Part shown: in pieces, positions 18,676 through 30,380 of the stretch
Layout of the letters: each line of letters starts with the position of its first letter
How positions within the stretch are numbered: position 1 is the stretch's first letter
Source of the DNA: Bathynomus jamesi
Taxonomy: Eukaryota; Arthropoda; Malacostraca; Isopoda; Cirolanidae
Assembly: GCA_023014485.1 (NCBI GenBank)
Contig: JAJOZX010001000.1
Coordinates: 229,501-293,500 of the forward strand
DNA: 64,000 nucleotides
Direction: 5' to 3'
Program-made: the position numbers and the translations under genes
The notes under the pieces: generated by a model
What the model was told of the DNA's origin: nothing
Databases searched by the model: none
The model's input: the letters and a program-made list of their open reading frames with translations, nothing else

Positions 18676-21675
18676 TATAGGGTGTGTCGAATTTTTCAAC
18701 TTTCAAATTCCAAATATGAGGGGTGCTAAAAAGTTGCAGCATGACTTAGGAATTCTAAAGATAGTTTTGTTAATTTAATATAATTTAGTTTTGCTTGGTA
18801 AGAAGCTACATAAAAATAGTGACTTTTTTGACTTTTTTGTGGAATTATATAATAATTATTATATTAATAATTATATATGCTGTATATATAATGCACTGCT
18901 GTTTTTGCTTATTTCACAGGTTGAAACATATTCATCAGTGTGCTGAAGATTACTTGTCCGTCAGTGCTACCATCCTAACCAGTGGGAATTGACCTACAAT
19001 GGCTTCTAAAAGGAGGACAAGACTGGGAACATTCACACATATGAGCAACCTAATTGGAACTGGTAGAGAGTTGTTGCCCTCTGAACTCCCAACTCTGTGA
19101 GACGTTCTGAAATATGGGCTACTGCTAAGAGAACAAAGTGGTGAGGATGTGAGAAACTACCCAGCAGCCAGTCTTGCAAAGGACATTTACCCTAAAGTGC
19201 TTGAAAAGTGGGAACGAGCAAACAGTTCTTTTGTAGCCCCCGTTGTAAATTCACGAGTCACAATCTTAAACAAGATCCAAGAGAGCTGGGAGCAGGCCAG
19301 AAACATATCTCTTGGGAGAGGAAAGCTACATGTCAAGGAGGCTTTCATTGCAAAACTTGACAAGCTTTTTGACATCCTCAGTTGCAAGTGCAAAATTGTT
19401 CTCTGCTCTGAATTTGGCTGCCTTGCAGATGCTGGTTGCAAAAACGAAACTCACATTAACTGTACATGCCCTAGGGAGATGAAGATCCCTGTGAAGGAAC
19501 TTGCTTTCATTAAAGGTCAGAGAGACAAGTCTGGTTCTATTGGACCACATCAGATTGGCTTGCCAGATCAACCTGAGCACAACAGACAAGTCAAAAAGCA
19601 GAAGCGGCAAGAAGACGAAAGAAGAAGGCTTGCTGAATATAAGCAGACAAGTAAGCAGGATGTTTCAATGCCATCAAATGAAATAATTTTCTCTGATGAT
19701 GAAAATGAAGAGCAAATAGCTGATGCTCAAGATGGAAAGGATGGAAGTTATGAAGTGACATTAGAAATACCAAGCACGTCTTCAACTTCCAATAAAAAGC
19801 CAGAGTACAACACATTAGAAATACCTAATGTTGCTATGCATAGCATCAGATATGGTGTTGGCCTGCGTGCCACAGCTGCCATCACCACTGCTGCCTTTAT
19901 GGATGCTGGCTTGATCACTGAAGAAGACAAGAGACTTTTAGTTGATCACAATAAAGTCAAGAGGGCCCAAGGAAAAGTTATGAGATCCCTGGATCAGGAA
20001 TTTGATGATCTTTGTAAGAAGGGTGAAATTGACTGCATCTTCTTTGACGGCCGTCAAGATACAACTAAAGTTATGCTGAAAGCAGACAATTCAGATCGAC
20101 AGTTCCCCAGCATCATCAAAGAAGAGCATTATTCTGTGTGCAGTGAGCCAGGTGGAAGATATCTCTACCACTTCACTGATAAATATAATCTTGTAGATTT
20201 CATGAAGAAGAAGGGCATTGATAAAAGCCTGCAGGCCATTGGAGGTGATTCTACAAATGTTAACACTGGCTGGGAGGGTGGTTCCATGCATTGGGTAGAG
20301 GTCAAGCTTTGCTGTAAGCTGATCTGGTTGGTTTGTGCCCTCCACACTAACGAGTTACCCCTGCGACACTTGATCACAGCACTGGATGGGAAGACCTTGT
20401 CTAACAACAAGTGGACAGGTAACATTGGCAAGATGCTAGACACTGCAACCGAACTTGAAATTGATCCTTCATTCACCAAACTCTCAATTGGAGAGCCTCT
20501 TACTTCACTGAGTGACAATGTCGTAAAGGATCTCTCTACTGATCAAGCGTACGGGTATAGGATCACACAGGCCATAAGGACAGGAGAACTTCCCACAGAT
20601 CTGGCCCTTCTTGAAATTGGTCCAGTGAGCCACTCAAGGTGGTTGACAACAGCAAACAGGCTTTGTCGCATATGAGTTTCAAAACATGGCCTTAAAGGCA
20701 AAACCCTCAACAACTTAAGACTGATAGTGGAATACATTGTTGGTGTGTACTACCCCTGTTGGTTGAACATCAAAGTAAAACACTCTTGGGTGGAAGGCCC
20801 ACGCCACATCTTGTTTCAGCTGCGGCTAGTTAGGCTGCAAAAGAAGGCTGTAGTGGATGCTGTTTTGCCAACCATCAAGCGCTCAGCATGGTATGCATTC
20901 AGCGAAATGATAATCCAGACACTCTTGTGCTCAGATGACAGTGAGGAGAGGAGAGCTGGTGTCCAAAAGATTGTTGACATAAGGGGTGGAGATGATGACA
21001 CACTTGGGGATCTTTCTGTACGTCCCAGGAAGACACCTTCCATCAACCCCAGTGCTTCTTCCGTGTTGGAGCTGACAGACTGGTCTGACGGGGTATTTGA
21101 ACCTCCTTTGACATGTAAACTGACTACAGCGGAAGTAAAGAAGTTCTTTGACAAGCCTATGCAAGTTCCACAGTGGCCCTGTCATGCTCAGTCAATAGAG
21201 AGGTGTGTGAAACAAGTCACAGAGGCAGCAGGCAGGGTGTATACACATGAGAAACGTGAGGGCTATATCAGAGGCTAAGAAGCAAGTCGGCGGCTGATGT
21301 CCAAGAACGAATCAAAGCAAGACTTGATGAAACTTGTTGTTTAAATATTTTTTTTTACTGGTCATTACTTTCTAATGTTGTTTTATGATTACAAGGATAT
21401 GTTTTATGATTACTAGGATATGTTTTATGCAGAGAAACTAAAATTTTTATAGCATTACCTGACATTTTGAGAAGCTAAAATTAATAAATGTTGTTTTCCG
21501 AGAGCAATTTATGTGCTTTTTAATCAAACGTAGATTTACCAAGCTAAGTGTTGAGCAATCACAAAAATAACAGCAGATTTGAATTCTTCACATCCAAAAA
21601 CATATTTTTAAAACCCCTCAGTGAAGGAATTGGCAAAAATTAATTTTCACCTCCCAAATTGACACACCCTAAATA
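18676..21675 (+). mobile_element. 3.0-kb DDE transposon nested in the mariner
   Basis: Ends tatagggtgtgtc... and ...gacacaccctaaata form a short inverted repeat. GCTATA flanks it on both sides (18670-18675, 21676-21681) as a candidate 6-bp target duplication. A 6-bp duplication with TA-starting ends would fit the IS3EU group, but I cannot assign the superfamily with confidence. Confidence 0.7.
18999..21344 (+). pseudogene. DDE-type transposase of the nested element (three in-frame stops)
   Basis: From ATG 18999 (MASKRRTRLGTF) one reading frame can be followed for 782 codons with no frameshift. It has only three stops: TGA 19098, TGA 20673 and TAA 21276. Recognisable blocks are a Cys-rich segment (CKCKIVLCSEFGCLADAGC), a basic/acidic middle, GLRATAAITTAAFMDAG, IFFDGRQDTTK, GGDSTNVNTGWEGG and SRWLTTANR. 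The FDGR and GGDSTN Asp residues are likely catalytic. I recall many similar proteins in arthropod and cnidarian genomes. Good preservation implies recent activity. N-terminal residues just after the first stop match the family, so that stop is probably a recent CGA to TGA change. Confidence 0.75.
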
Positions 21676-21765
21676 GCTATAACTTTTAAATAAACACTCG
21701 TATTCAAACACAGTTTTAATCATAAGTAGATAAACATACAAAGTTTTGATACATAGTTAATGAAC

Positions 21766-22394
21766 TTAATAAGCTTCCACATGTGCACCCCTAGTGACAC
21801 GTAAAATGTCTAAACGGTATTCACACTCATGCCACACATTTTCCAACATTTGTGGGTTAACTATTGCAATTGCATCCGTAATGCGTTCTCGCAATGTCCT
21901 GATATCTGGAACAACTGTTGCATAAACCAAATCTTTAACATGACCCCAGAGAACGAAATCCAGCGGGGTAATGTCTGGTGATCTTGGGGGCCATGGGATT
22001 GGCTCGTCCCTGCCAATCCATCGATTTGGAAATGTTGCGTCGAGAGTTTCACGAACAGCATGCGCCCAATGAGGGGGTGCCCCATCTTGTTGGAAGATGA
22101 CAGTTGGCCGCTGCAGCTGGGGGATGGCGTAATTGGCGAGCATATCCAGGTACACAGTTGCGGAAACAGTGTTCTCAGTGTTTCCACCGCCTCATCGGAA
22201 ACTGATGGTCTACCACTGCTCTTTCCCTTTTCCACGTTTCCAGTTTCCAAGAAGTTTTTCATCCACGACTTAATTAACTTCAAATCAGGTGGATTCTTTC
22301 CATACTTTGTTCTGAACCTTCGCTGAACACTGACAGGAGATTTTGTTTCTGCAAGCCACACAACACATTGTGCCTTCTCTGTCACAGACGCCAT
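21766..22394 (-). pseudogene. DD41D mariner transposase (internal deletion)
   Basis: Starts at 22394 (MASVTEKAQCVVWLAE) with a helix-turn-helix region and GRPSVSDEAVETL. Then a frameshift/deletion near 22200 joins directly to the catalytic half (21766-22155). The first catalytic Asp region (TDEA-type) is missing. The second and third blocks are FQQDGAPPH and WPPRSPDITPLDFVLWG, spaced as DD41D. Length about 210 codons against about 340 normal. Ends HVEAY at 21766. Inactive deletion product. Confidence 0.85.
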
Positions 22395-22560
22395 CTTAAC
22401 TGAACAGCTACTACAGCGCTCCTAGCGGCGAATGCGGTAGACGAAACATACCACCACAGAAACTCTATGCGTGTACGAGATCAAAAGAAAACGGATGTAA
22501 AATTCGTCATTAAAACATGAGAGCATACTGTTTTCAGGGTAAACATTTATGGACACCCTG

Positions 22561-22826
22561 TGTATATATATATATAAGAAAAATAAGAATTATTTAAACA
22601 TCGTTCTATTTACTTTGACACTCCTTTACACACGATGGAATGATCAAAATATAAAATAAAAAAAAATATATAAACATCAATACAGGTCACACACACACAC
22701 AATTATATTAAATAATAAATAAAATGGAAATGAACACAATAACTTTGTTCTGCCTATTTAATTATGACAATCCTTTCTTGCGATTGAAAAAATCAGAATG
22801 CTTCAGAAAAAAATAACATTACACAC

Positions 22827-22882
<56 letters not shown>
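22561..22882. repeat. AT-rich spacer with microsatellites
   Basis: Short TA and CA runs (22561-22576, 22688-22702, 22830-22882). No gene seen. Confidence 0.6.
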
Positions 22883-22885
<3 letters not shown>

Positions 22886-24380
22886 GGTGTTTGAAAACTT
22901 TCTGTACAAATTGTAATGGGGGATAGGCAACACCAAGACAAACCCTTTTCTTCTATAAGTGTATGTCCGCTGACGTCACCATTCGGCGCGAGAGGGCGCC
23001 GCTGCAATTGGCTAAAAGTTGAAGTGGGCTAGACTCGCGCTTGCCGCGGGCATTCTTAAATCGGACGTAGTACGCGTAACATGGAGCGCTTCACGACTGC
23101 TGAGATGGCTGACATGCATATGGTGTATGGGGCTGCCAATGGAAACGGAAGAGCTGCTGTGAGGTTGTAACGACAGCGCTTCCCAAACAGACGTGTGCCA
23201 AACCACCAAACGTTTGCGCATTTGCATCGGCGACTGCGAAAAACTGGAACATTCCATGCAAACATGCATGACACTGGTCGGGAGAGAAACGTGCGCACTC
23301 CTGACATGGAAGAAGAAATCCTACGGCGATTTGAGGACAATCCAAGCGCAAGCACGCGAGGTGTTGCACGTATCCTCGGTGTGAACCACGACCTGGTCTG
23401 GAGAGTGTTGCACGAGCAGCAGTTACATCCGTTCCATCGTCAGAGAGTCCAGGCATTACAACCTCGGGATTACCCTCTTCGTGCGAAATTCGCACGCTGT
23501 TTCTGCAGCAGACAGCGGTGCAGCCTAATTTTCCGGCTTATGTGCTGTTCTCAGATGAGGCCTGTTTCACACGTGAGGGTGTGTTTAACATGCACAATTC
23601 TCACGTGTGGGCGCACGCAAATCCACATGCTACACGGGTGCATGCTCATCAAGAACGGTTCGCCGTCAATGTTTGGGCGGGTATCGTCCATGGCAAGTTG
23701 ATTGGGCCGTACCTGCTGCCTGCCCGACTCAACGGGCGGGTTTATCGGATATTTCTTGAAGAAACGTTGCCGGAACTGCTGGAAGATGTTCCCGTGGCTA
23801 TTCGTAGACGAATGTGGTTTCAACACGACGGGGCCCCAGCACACTCCAGCAACGATGTGCGGGATTATCTGAACGCCACTTTTGGGGACCGATGGATAGG
23901 CCGGGGTGGACCCGTAGCCTGGCCACCGAGATCGCCCGATTTAACATGCCTCGATTTCTTCCTGTGGGGACACATGAAGAACCTCGTGTACGAGACTCCC
24001 ATTTACTCAGAAGAAGACCTCGTAGCAAGAATCGCTGTCGCCGCTGGAATTGTTCCCGAAATGCCGGGAATCTTTCGACGTGTACGTCGGTCAATGCTTC
24101 GACGCTGTCGGGCATGCATTGATGCTACCGGTCGCAACTTTCAGCACCTTCTTTAAATAAACATGCCTTCTTTAAATAAACATGTTACGCGTACTACGTC
24201 CGATTTAAGATGCCCGCGGCAAGCGCGAGTCTAGCCCACTTCACCTTTTAGCCAATTGCAGCGGCGCCCTCTCGCGCTGAATGGTGACGTCAGCGGACAT
24301 ACACTTATAGACGAAAAGGGTTTGTCTTGGTGTTGCCTATCCCCCATTACAATTTGTACAGAAAGTTTTCAGACACCCTG
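22883..24380 (+). mobile_element. DD41D mariner with ~195-bp inverted ends
   Basis: Ends cagggtgtttgaaaactttc and gaaagttttcagacaccctg. The inverted repeat continues for about 195 bp, including gacgtcagcggaca and ggcgccctctcgcgc. (TA)n lies directly outside both ends. Length 1,498 bp. Confidence 0.92.
23081..24155 (+). pseudogene. DD41D mariner transposase (one stop, one frameshift)
   Basis: ATG at 23081 (MERFTTAEMADMHMVYGAAN). An in-frame TAA follows at 23168 and a 1-nt frameshift near 23490. The rest is open as 23518-24155. N-terminal half: PSASTRGVARILGVNHDLVW (helix-turn-helix). Catalytic blocks: LFSDEACFT, WFQHDGAPAH and WPPRSPDLTCLDFFLWG; counting gives 41 residues between the second and third Asp. 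The C-terminus ends NFQHLL. This is the best preserved mariner here; two changes separate it from a full frame. Confidence 0.88.
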
Positions 24381-24390
24381 TATATATATA

Positions 24391-26090
24391 TCGGGTCCGC
24401 AAAAAAAAAAGGAGCATGACGAAAATGTTTACTGTACATTTATTTTTACACATAATGACAAATAACTTATTTTAGGCAAATAAGCAACAAATAAACTAAG
24501 TTAGTACCAAATTTCATGTCAATACGTCAAAAATTAAAGAAAATATAAGTTTTACTACATGTCATATAATTTTACAATTTCCAAAGAAAACGAAATTATA
24601 AGACTATAAAAATTGTTCGATATGTTTGCCAGAAATGTTTACTGTACATTTATTTTTACACATAATGACAAATAATTTATTTTAGGCAAATAAGCAACAA
24701 ATAAACTAAGTTTGTACCAAATTTCATGTCAATACGTCAAAAATTAAAAAAAATATAAAAGTTTCACTACAACGTCATATAATTTTACAATTTCCAAAGA
24801 AAACGAAATTATAAGACTATAAAAATTGTTCGATATGTTTGCCACAAACCTCTACAACCCTTCGTAATCGGGGCATAAATTGATCTATAGCTTTATCTAC
24901 TTGATCTTGGGTAATTTCTTCCCATTTTTGTACGATAACTTCTTTCAAATGTTCGACATTTCGGATCTTATGCTTGTACACTTTCTCAGCCAACATTTCC
25001 CATATTCCGTAGTCTACGGGATTCAAATCTGGACTATTAGGGGGCCAATCTTTTGGGTAAAGCAATTCAGGAACATTATTTTCTAAAAATTCAATAGTTG
25101 ACTTAGCGGTATGCGCCCGAGCGCCATCCTGTTGGAATAAGAAGTAACCATTATTCGCCAATCGTCTCATTTCGGGCAGCATTTGTTCCAACAAAGTTTC
25201 AGTGTAATAGCGGGCGTCTACTTTGATGTTTGGCTCTACGAAAAAAATAGATGTCTTGCCTAGTTTAGACACACCGACCCATACCATTACGCTGGCAGAA
25301 AATGATTACGGGTAGCATAAAGTCTATCATCTGGTATTTCATTTTTACGATTAACTCTTGAATACACTCTGTCATTTTGGGAATTTCGCGGTGGTTCTAC
25401 CGTAAACTTCTTTTCGTCAGTAAATCAGCCGAGGTCTACTTTTTCGGGAGTGATATTTCTTAACATGCGTTCAGAACAAACAACTCTTTTCTGTTCGTTA
25501 ATTTCAGTTAATTTCTGCCCGTGTATCCGTTTATAAGGTTTTAGTTCAAGGTCGTTTTTAATAATGTTTCTGACGCTACTTTCGGATATGCTCAACTCAT
25601 TAGCAATTCTGGACGGTGTCACGTGAGTCCCTGGTCTGCCTTCTTGACTACAAATTCTTAGTTCCACATTTCTGATGTTTTCTTCGGTTCGAACTGATCT
25701 TGGCCTCCCGCTTCCTTGTTTCCTTTCAGTACTTTCAGTTTCGTCGATTTTTCTTAACAGCTTGTCCAAACCTCCTTTCGACCATGGTTTATTCGGAAAC
25801 TCTTGTAATAATTTTATTGAACCATAATTTTTATCAAGTCTATAATGTTTTATTAATATTTTATCTTCTTTAGAAAAGGGCATATTATCATTTTTATTGA
25901 TTAAAATTATTTAGGCATCTGAAAAAAATAATTTGTAATGAGAAAAACAATTTTTACGCGGAAATTCACTTTTTTTAGTCATTGCACGTTTGTGGCCATA
26001 AAATCTTTATTTTATGACCGATTTTGATGCAATTTGTTTTATACAACTCTGGGCTCTTTATCTTTAGCTAGATATATAACATTTAAGGGT
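24391..26090 (-). mobile_element. maT-type (DD37D) element remnant
   Basis: Identified from its transposase; I could not find matching inverted ends. gggtccgcaaaaa at 24393 and gggtccggcaaaaa at 26086 are in the same orientation, so they are not a normal terminal pair. About 211 bp including the gene's last codons and 3' flank are tandemly duplicated (24422-24632 and 24633-24843). Confidence 0.6.
24817..25883 (-). pseudogene. DD37D (maT-type) transposase
   Basis: Starts at ATG 25883 (MPFSKEDKILIKHYRLDKN) with a paired-like N-terminal region including GSGRPRSVRTEENI and ISESSVRNIIKNDL. A TGA replaces Trp just before FTDEKKF, the first catalytic Asp (25424). A frameshift follows near 25295, then 25287-24817 is open. 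It contains FQQDGARAH (second Asp) and WPPNSPDLNPVDYGIWEML (third Asp), with 37 residues between them. Ends GKHIEQFL. The NSPDLNPVDY signature fits the maT branch. Inactive. Confidence 0.85.
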
Positions 26091-26318
26091 CCGGCAAAAA
26101 TGCGGGCGTGACGCCTCTGGAAGAAGCAATGTACAAATTTGTCTCGAGGCCGACCGCAAGCTTAACCGCAAAGTTCCATTTTACCTGAATCTTTCCATTC
26201 AGCTTGAGAAAACCTCTTCTCACACCAAATATTCTCAGCATTACTCTTATTATCATAATGAAAGTTAAAACAACATAAATACGTTCATTTGCAGCAATAT
26301 ATATATATATATATATTA

Positions 26319-26401
<83 letters not shown>

Positions 26402-26431
26402 AACGAGACAAACACACGCACACACACGCAC

Positions 26432-26482
<51 letters not shown>

Positions 26483-26640
26483 CCGGGCGGGGAGAAATTA
26501 CAATGTCATCGCTCGATCTCTCAACAGCACCCGCCGTCTAATCCACTAGGATACCTAGAGTACCCATTTATCAACCAACTCAAGCAGACATTTATGAGCT
26601 AAATAAAATTAATCACACATTGGCAGGTCAAACCGATTTC
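26091..26640. repeat. microsatellite block (TA)n, (GA)n, (CA)n
   Basis: 26297-26350 TA, 26351-26402 GA, 26411-26433 CA-rich, 26434-26478 TA. No gene seen on either strand; apparent frames are translations of the repeats. Confidence 0.85.
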
Positions 26641-27200
26641 ATTAATTAATCAAAGTTGAGGTCGAATAGTATGGCTGCAAAACATAATGCATAAAATCTT
26701 CTAGATTTGATGTTTATGTCATAGGATATTATGTGCCGTTAATGTCAGAGTAATAAAGAGTAGCGGCGCTAATTTTGTTTCCTGCTGTACTGAACTGTGC
26801 CACTCTGATGAATACATTCCTATAACGAACTGCATCCGAAAAAATGAGGCTCAATTTAGTATGGCCGCAATGAATATATTCCTATAACAACTTACGTCCG
26901 AAAAATTGAGGCTCAATTAGTAGGGCCGCAAAATAATAAAATATTGTTGTGAGGGTTGATCAATATTGCATAAAGGGGTGGGTTGGGGAAAACCAAGAAA
27001 AGTATGGATGCAAATATTGCCGTGGTAGAGACAGCAAGGGGTAATACGAGCATTAAATCTACGGAGAGAATATAAAGACACCGTTAATCGTCCAAAGCCT
27101 GGACCCGTTATATCAGTGTTACGATTGGTACACAAACTTATCATAGCCCCGCCCAGTTACAGTAACAACCAATCATTACGAACCGACTCATAATCTTTTG
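26641..27200. repeat. non-coding region left of copy C with a ~62-bp imperfect repeat
   Basis: tgaggctcaatttagtatgg-type units occur at about 26845 and 26906, with a weaker relative at about 26657. The element's terminal repeat should lie around here, but I found no matching inverted sequence near 39.6-40.1 kb. No gene supported. Confidence 0.45.
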
Positions 27201-27220
27201 GGGCTGAGCTTGGTGATCGT

Positions 27221-27230
27221 GCATATAAAA
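27221..27230 (+). promoter_or_regulatory. TATA box upstream of the left-end gene
   Basis: catataaaagg about 93 bp before the ATG at 27317, in a GC-mixed context. A classical core promoter by sequence; activity is inferred. Confidence 0.5.
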
Positions 27231-27316
27231 GGAAATATTTCCAGCTGGGAGTAACAGTAGTTATTTTCACCAGTGAATAAACATTCCCTCTGCCAGTGAG
27301 TAAACATTCCTCCGCC

Positions 27317-28093
27317 ATGAATCAAGAAATTTATAGTTTACCGGATTTATATCAAGATGGTGACATTGTAGCATTGTCTACAATTAATCTTTTTATCGCG
27401 ATTGATCGGGATGGATTATTTCCAACGCAAACCGTTGATGATATTTTTGAATGACCCTCCTTACGATCCGACGCAAGGGACCACCATAGAAATGTAAGTG
27501 TCTATAACTTTATTTTTTGGAGTCAATTATTCACAAACTGCCAGAAAGAGGATTATTTCATCATAATATATATGGAGGGATGTAGTATCTCGTCAAATAC
27601 TTCATTTAGGTAATCGCAATTATGCTAAAATCGATTCATTGAATTTTTATAGCAGTTTTTCATAAATGTTATTCGGAATTACCCCTTAAATGAACTTCTC
27701 TGAGCGGTTCAAAGATATCTTCACATTGCAATATCTTACTATATGTATACTCTGTATATGTTTTTATTAAAAAAAATTCAGTATAAACATTATTGTTTCT
27801 CCTTTAAGGTCCGATGAGGATTTGTCACGTGTTATAAAATCTTTTGAAGAACCTCGTTTCATGGACCTGAATACGGAGGATTTACCGAGCAGTCAGCCCA
27901 ATGAATGTCACATCATTAACGAGATAATGTAAGTATTTTTTTTTGTATGATCTTCTTTGGGGGGAAGACACAATGTATTTTCATCAATTTATTAAATGAA
28001 ACAAATCATATTTTTAGTACAACAACCATCTTAAACTACAGAATATACAAACTAACGTTACAATATATACACGAACAAAACATCATACTATAA
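27317..28093 (+). pseudogene. left-end gene, probably three exons (unknown function)
   Basis: ATG at 27317 (MNQEIYSLPDLYQDGDIVAL). Proposed exons are 27317-27493, 27809-27928 and 28018-28093, read from donors AT|GTAAGT at both exon ends, acceptors tcctttaag and catatttttag, and agreement of phase at both junctions. A one-base frameshift near 27451 puts a TGA in exon 1. The product would be short and acidic (for example DEDLSRVIKSFEEPRFMD); no domain recognised. The last exon overlaps the 3' end of the protease gene on the other strand. A TATA box lies upstream, and the position matches accessory or early genes of related viruses, which is inference. Confidence 0.4.
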
Positions 28094-28475
28094 AACGAGT
28101 ACGCACAATTGGAAAACGGCTTTTTATCTGTCTGCATACAGTACATTCCACAAGTATTACTAAAATATCCTTGTAATTGGAATGGGTTCCATACAACTTC
28201 GGGGATATATAACTGATCGAGAAATTTTACAATAACAGGGTCACTCCAGGGTTGAGTACTGAGTGAATCAAAATAGTACAGGCGGTGCCTATTTTTAAAA
28301 TAGATTGCAAACCAATGAATCCCTTCATTACCAATAACATCTGTGTTCACAATAGAGTACCGCATTCTCGCGTAGTTGGCAAATTCAATGTTTCATTCTT
28401 CGCAAACACGCCGATAAATTTGGAACGTGTGATTCGTTCACTATTCATTACTCTCTGAAGTGTATTCGCATCCAT
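28036..28475 (-). pseudogene. adenain-type maturation cysteine protease (frameshift)
   Basis: Starts at ATG 28475 (MDANTLQRVMNSERITRSKF), one base after the capsid stop. A frameshift near 28370 moves the frame to 28365-28036. Catalytic signs: GIHWFAIYF (His), LYYFDSLS (Asp) and FQLQGYFSNTCGMYC (Gln and Cys). Length about 145 codons, with the end somewhat shorter or altered compared with typical adenain-like proteases of about 200. In the family it cleaves virion precursors during maturation. The gene is convergent with the small spliced gene at its 3' end. Confidence 0.85.
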
Positions 28476-28476
28476 T

Positions 28477-29774
28477 TTAAAAGTCAGTGATAACGCCCCC
28501 AAATCTATTTACTTCTATTAGGGCTTGCGACTCGAGGTATACTAGTACACTAATAGGCGCGTCTATAGGCTTGGTGAATTCCAACCTCACTGAGATGTTT
28601 CCGCTCTGTTGTGGACTTAAATGCGTATTTACGCTAGCAGATAAGTCAGGTGTAATGTCAAACGGATAAAGGTTAAATTGATCAATGAATCTTTCTGCGT
28701 TACCCCATTACCGAGCTCATCACAATCACCTGCAATATGGGCAAGATTACTATAGGCTCTCGCGCAAAGCGGTAACACAGCGTCTGATGAATAGTCCGTA
28801 TTCAATGTTCCTCCCAACGCAATGCCATTAACGTATAGAGTTATATTTTTAAGTCCGAAATTCTCGAATTTAAAGGCACTCTTTTTATATTTTCCATTCA
28901 CCGAAGCATGGTTCCGCATTCCGATTAATATCCTTTTAGGAAGATTTCCCAGGGCGATGTTTTCTATCTGCTTCGACGCCAACCCTGCAGGCACCGTATA
29001 TAGTTTAATTTGTACTCTGTTAATAGGGTATTTCACTGTAGCGTTTAGTAAATTTTTCTCAATTTCTAGTTGTTTTGGTGAAGTTAATTTCACTCGCTGT
29101 ACGCGGAGGTATGCCTCCATAATGTGAACCACAACGGGTTTTGCTCCCTCTTCTTGATCAGCATCCAGATTTAAGCAGATCTCAGGACTCGTGCGGGTGA
29201 GCATTATTTTCATATCCACCCAATTCACAAGCAACTTCTCCTGGAATGTGAAATCTGTATGTAGACGACCAAAACACTCGTATATCTTTTTAGAATTTTT
29301 AAATTTGTCCGTTATACTACTTTCGTCTTTAGTTTGATAATATCTCTCGGCACTTAAAAAGGTACCCTTCGCTTCTTTGGAAAAGTTGAGGACATTTTCC
29401 AGATAAGCTCGTAGGTGATAGTACCCCGTGCCTGCCGATATGTTGACCTGATTTAAATATACGTCATACTGGTTGAATATGGAGTGCAGAAAGTTTGTTT
29501 CAGGGTATACAGCATATTTGTCACCGCAGTCCGTTCCATCAGAATGGGCTATACGTAGCTTAGCGTACATGTGCACACAGCTTGGATCAAAAACGTAAGG
29601 TCCTGAGCTGGGTATCACGAATTCTATAGGAGCACTAGGTGAACTAATTGTGCTTAAGGGGTTAATTGTAATAAAGTCACTGTGTTCAATAGAAACTTGA
29701 GTTGGGGGCATCTCAAAGAGGGATAGCTCCGATTTACAGCATTGTGAACTACACGGGTAGATGAAGCGTGCCAT
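28477..29774 (-). pseudogene. major capsid protein, double jelly-roll (frameshift near the end)
   Basis: ATG at 29774. The N-terminus carries the family signature (LSLFEMPPTQVSIEH, then SSPSAPIEFVIPSSGPYVFD). Open for 381 codons, then a 1-nt frameshift near 28690. The remaining about 70 codons, with DQFNLYPFDITPD and RLEFTKPIDAPISVLVYLES, run in the next frame to the stop at 28477-28479. Total about 430 residues. I recognise it as the hexon-like protein of Maverick/adintovirus elements, the F54H12.2-like family, which forms capsid capsomers. The stop is one base from the protease ATG. A single lesion suggests a fairly young insertion. Confidence 0.88.
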
Positions 29775-29854
29775 GACGAGTTAGAAATAGTACCTCCTCT
29801 CTCGACAAGTAGTAAACAAACTATGATTCATGAGATCAATGTCCTTAGCTTATA

Positions 29855-30245
29855 TCAGTCAAAAAAATGGTCAACCATAGGTTTCATTCGCTTAGAACAC
29901 TTCTTTTTTGATATCCTTTTACGTTTAATGCCACGTGGTGGTAATCCCTTCTTCCAGTCAGCCCTCTTCTTCTTCCCACCACCACGCATTTTTCTCTTTG
30001 CATCTTTGATGATTTCGTCCCGTGTACGTTTTAAATGTTTTTTTTAGAGCTCCTTTAGGTTTAGCCTCAGCCAATATGTCTTCTGTAGTGTTAAGACCTG
30101 ATAGTAACGCTTTCCTTCCGAGGTCTCTGGCACCCCTCTTCAGCAAAGGAACAGCCGTACGTGGAATGGTTGAAAAAATGGACCCAAGTCCACTACCACG
30201 TTGGTATCTCACCCTTCGATAGACTGTGAAATGCTTTCTGTCCAT
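29855..30245 (-). pseudogene. basic core/minor virion protein, adenovirus pX/VI-like (frameshift)
   Basis: ATG at 30245 (MDRKHFTVYRRVRYQRGSG). Then GLGSIFSTIPRTAVPLLKRG, an amphipathic glycine-rich segment common to this protein class, and GRKALLSGLNTTEDIL. A frameshift in an A-run near 30050 moves the frame to a very basic end (KRTRDEIIKDAKRKM, GGGKKKRADW) with a stop at 29855-29857, about 130 residues overall. The expected role is DNA condensation or membrane interaction inside the virion. The ATG overlaps the penton stop by one base (TAATG). About 80 bp separate it from the capsid gene. Confidence 0.75.
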
Positions 30246-30323
30246 TATAAGTCAGTGCGTCGAAAATGCAGCTTCACTGTTAAGCTTCCATCACCGAATG
30301 GGAAATGTTTACCCTCAATCGTT

Positions 30324-30380
<57 letters not shown>

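Larger units (their letters stand above)
18635..22560 (-). mobile_element. DD41D mariner element, hosting a nested 3-kb element
   Basis: Ends agggtgtccataaatg...(18635) and ...catttatggacaccct (22559), with (TA)n outside on both sides. The transposase is on the minus strand at 21766-22394. The nested element sits in its 3' non-coding part. Confidence 0.85.

Noticed and set aside
24393..26100. gggtccgcaaaaa / gggtccggcaaaaa as terminal repeats of the maT element
   Set aside because: They are in direct, not inverted, orientation and not at matching distances from the gene.
26289..26549. Frames rich in Tyr-Ile or Arg-Glu across TA/GA runs (also at 30201, 45190, 46033, 49518, 63524)
   Set aside because: Translations of microsatellites, with no codon constraint or homology.
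26641..27200. Left terminal inverted repeat of copy C
   Set aside because: No stretch here matched the inverse of the 39.6-40.7 kb region beyond AT-rich noise.
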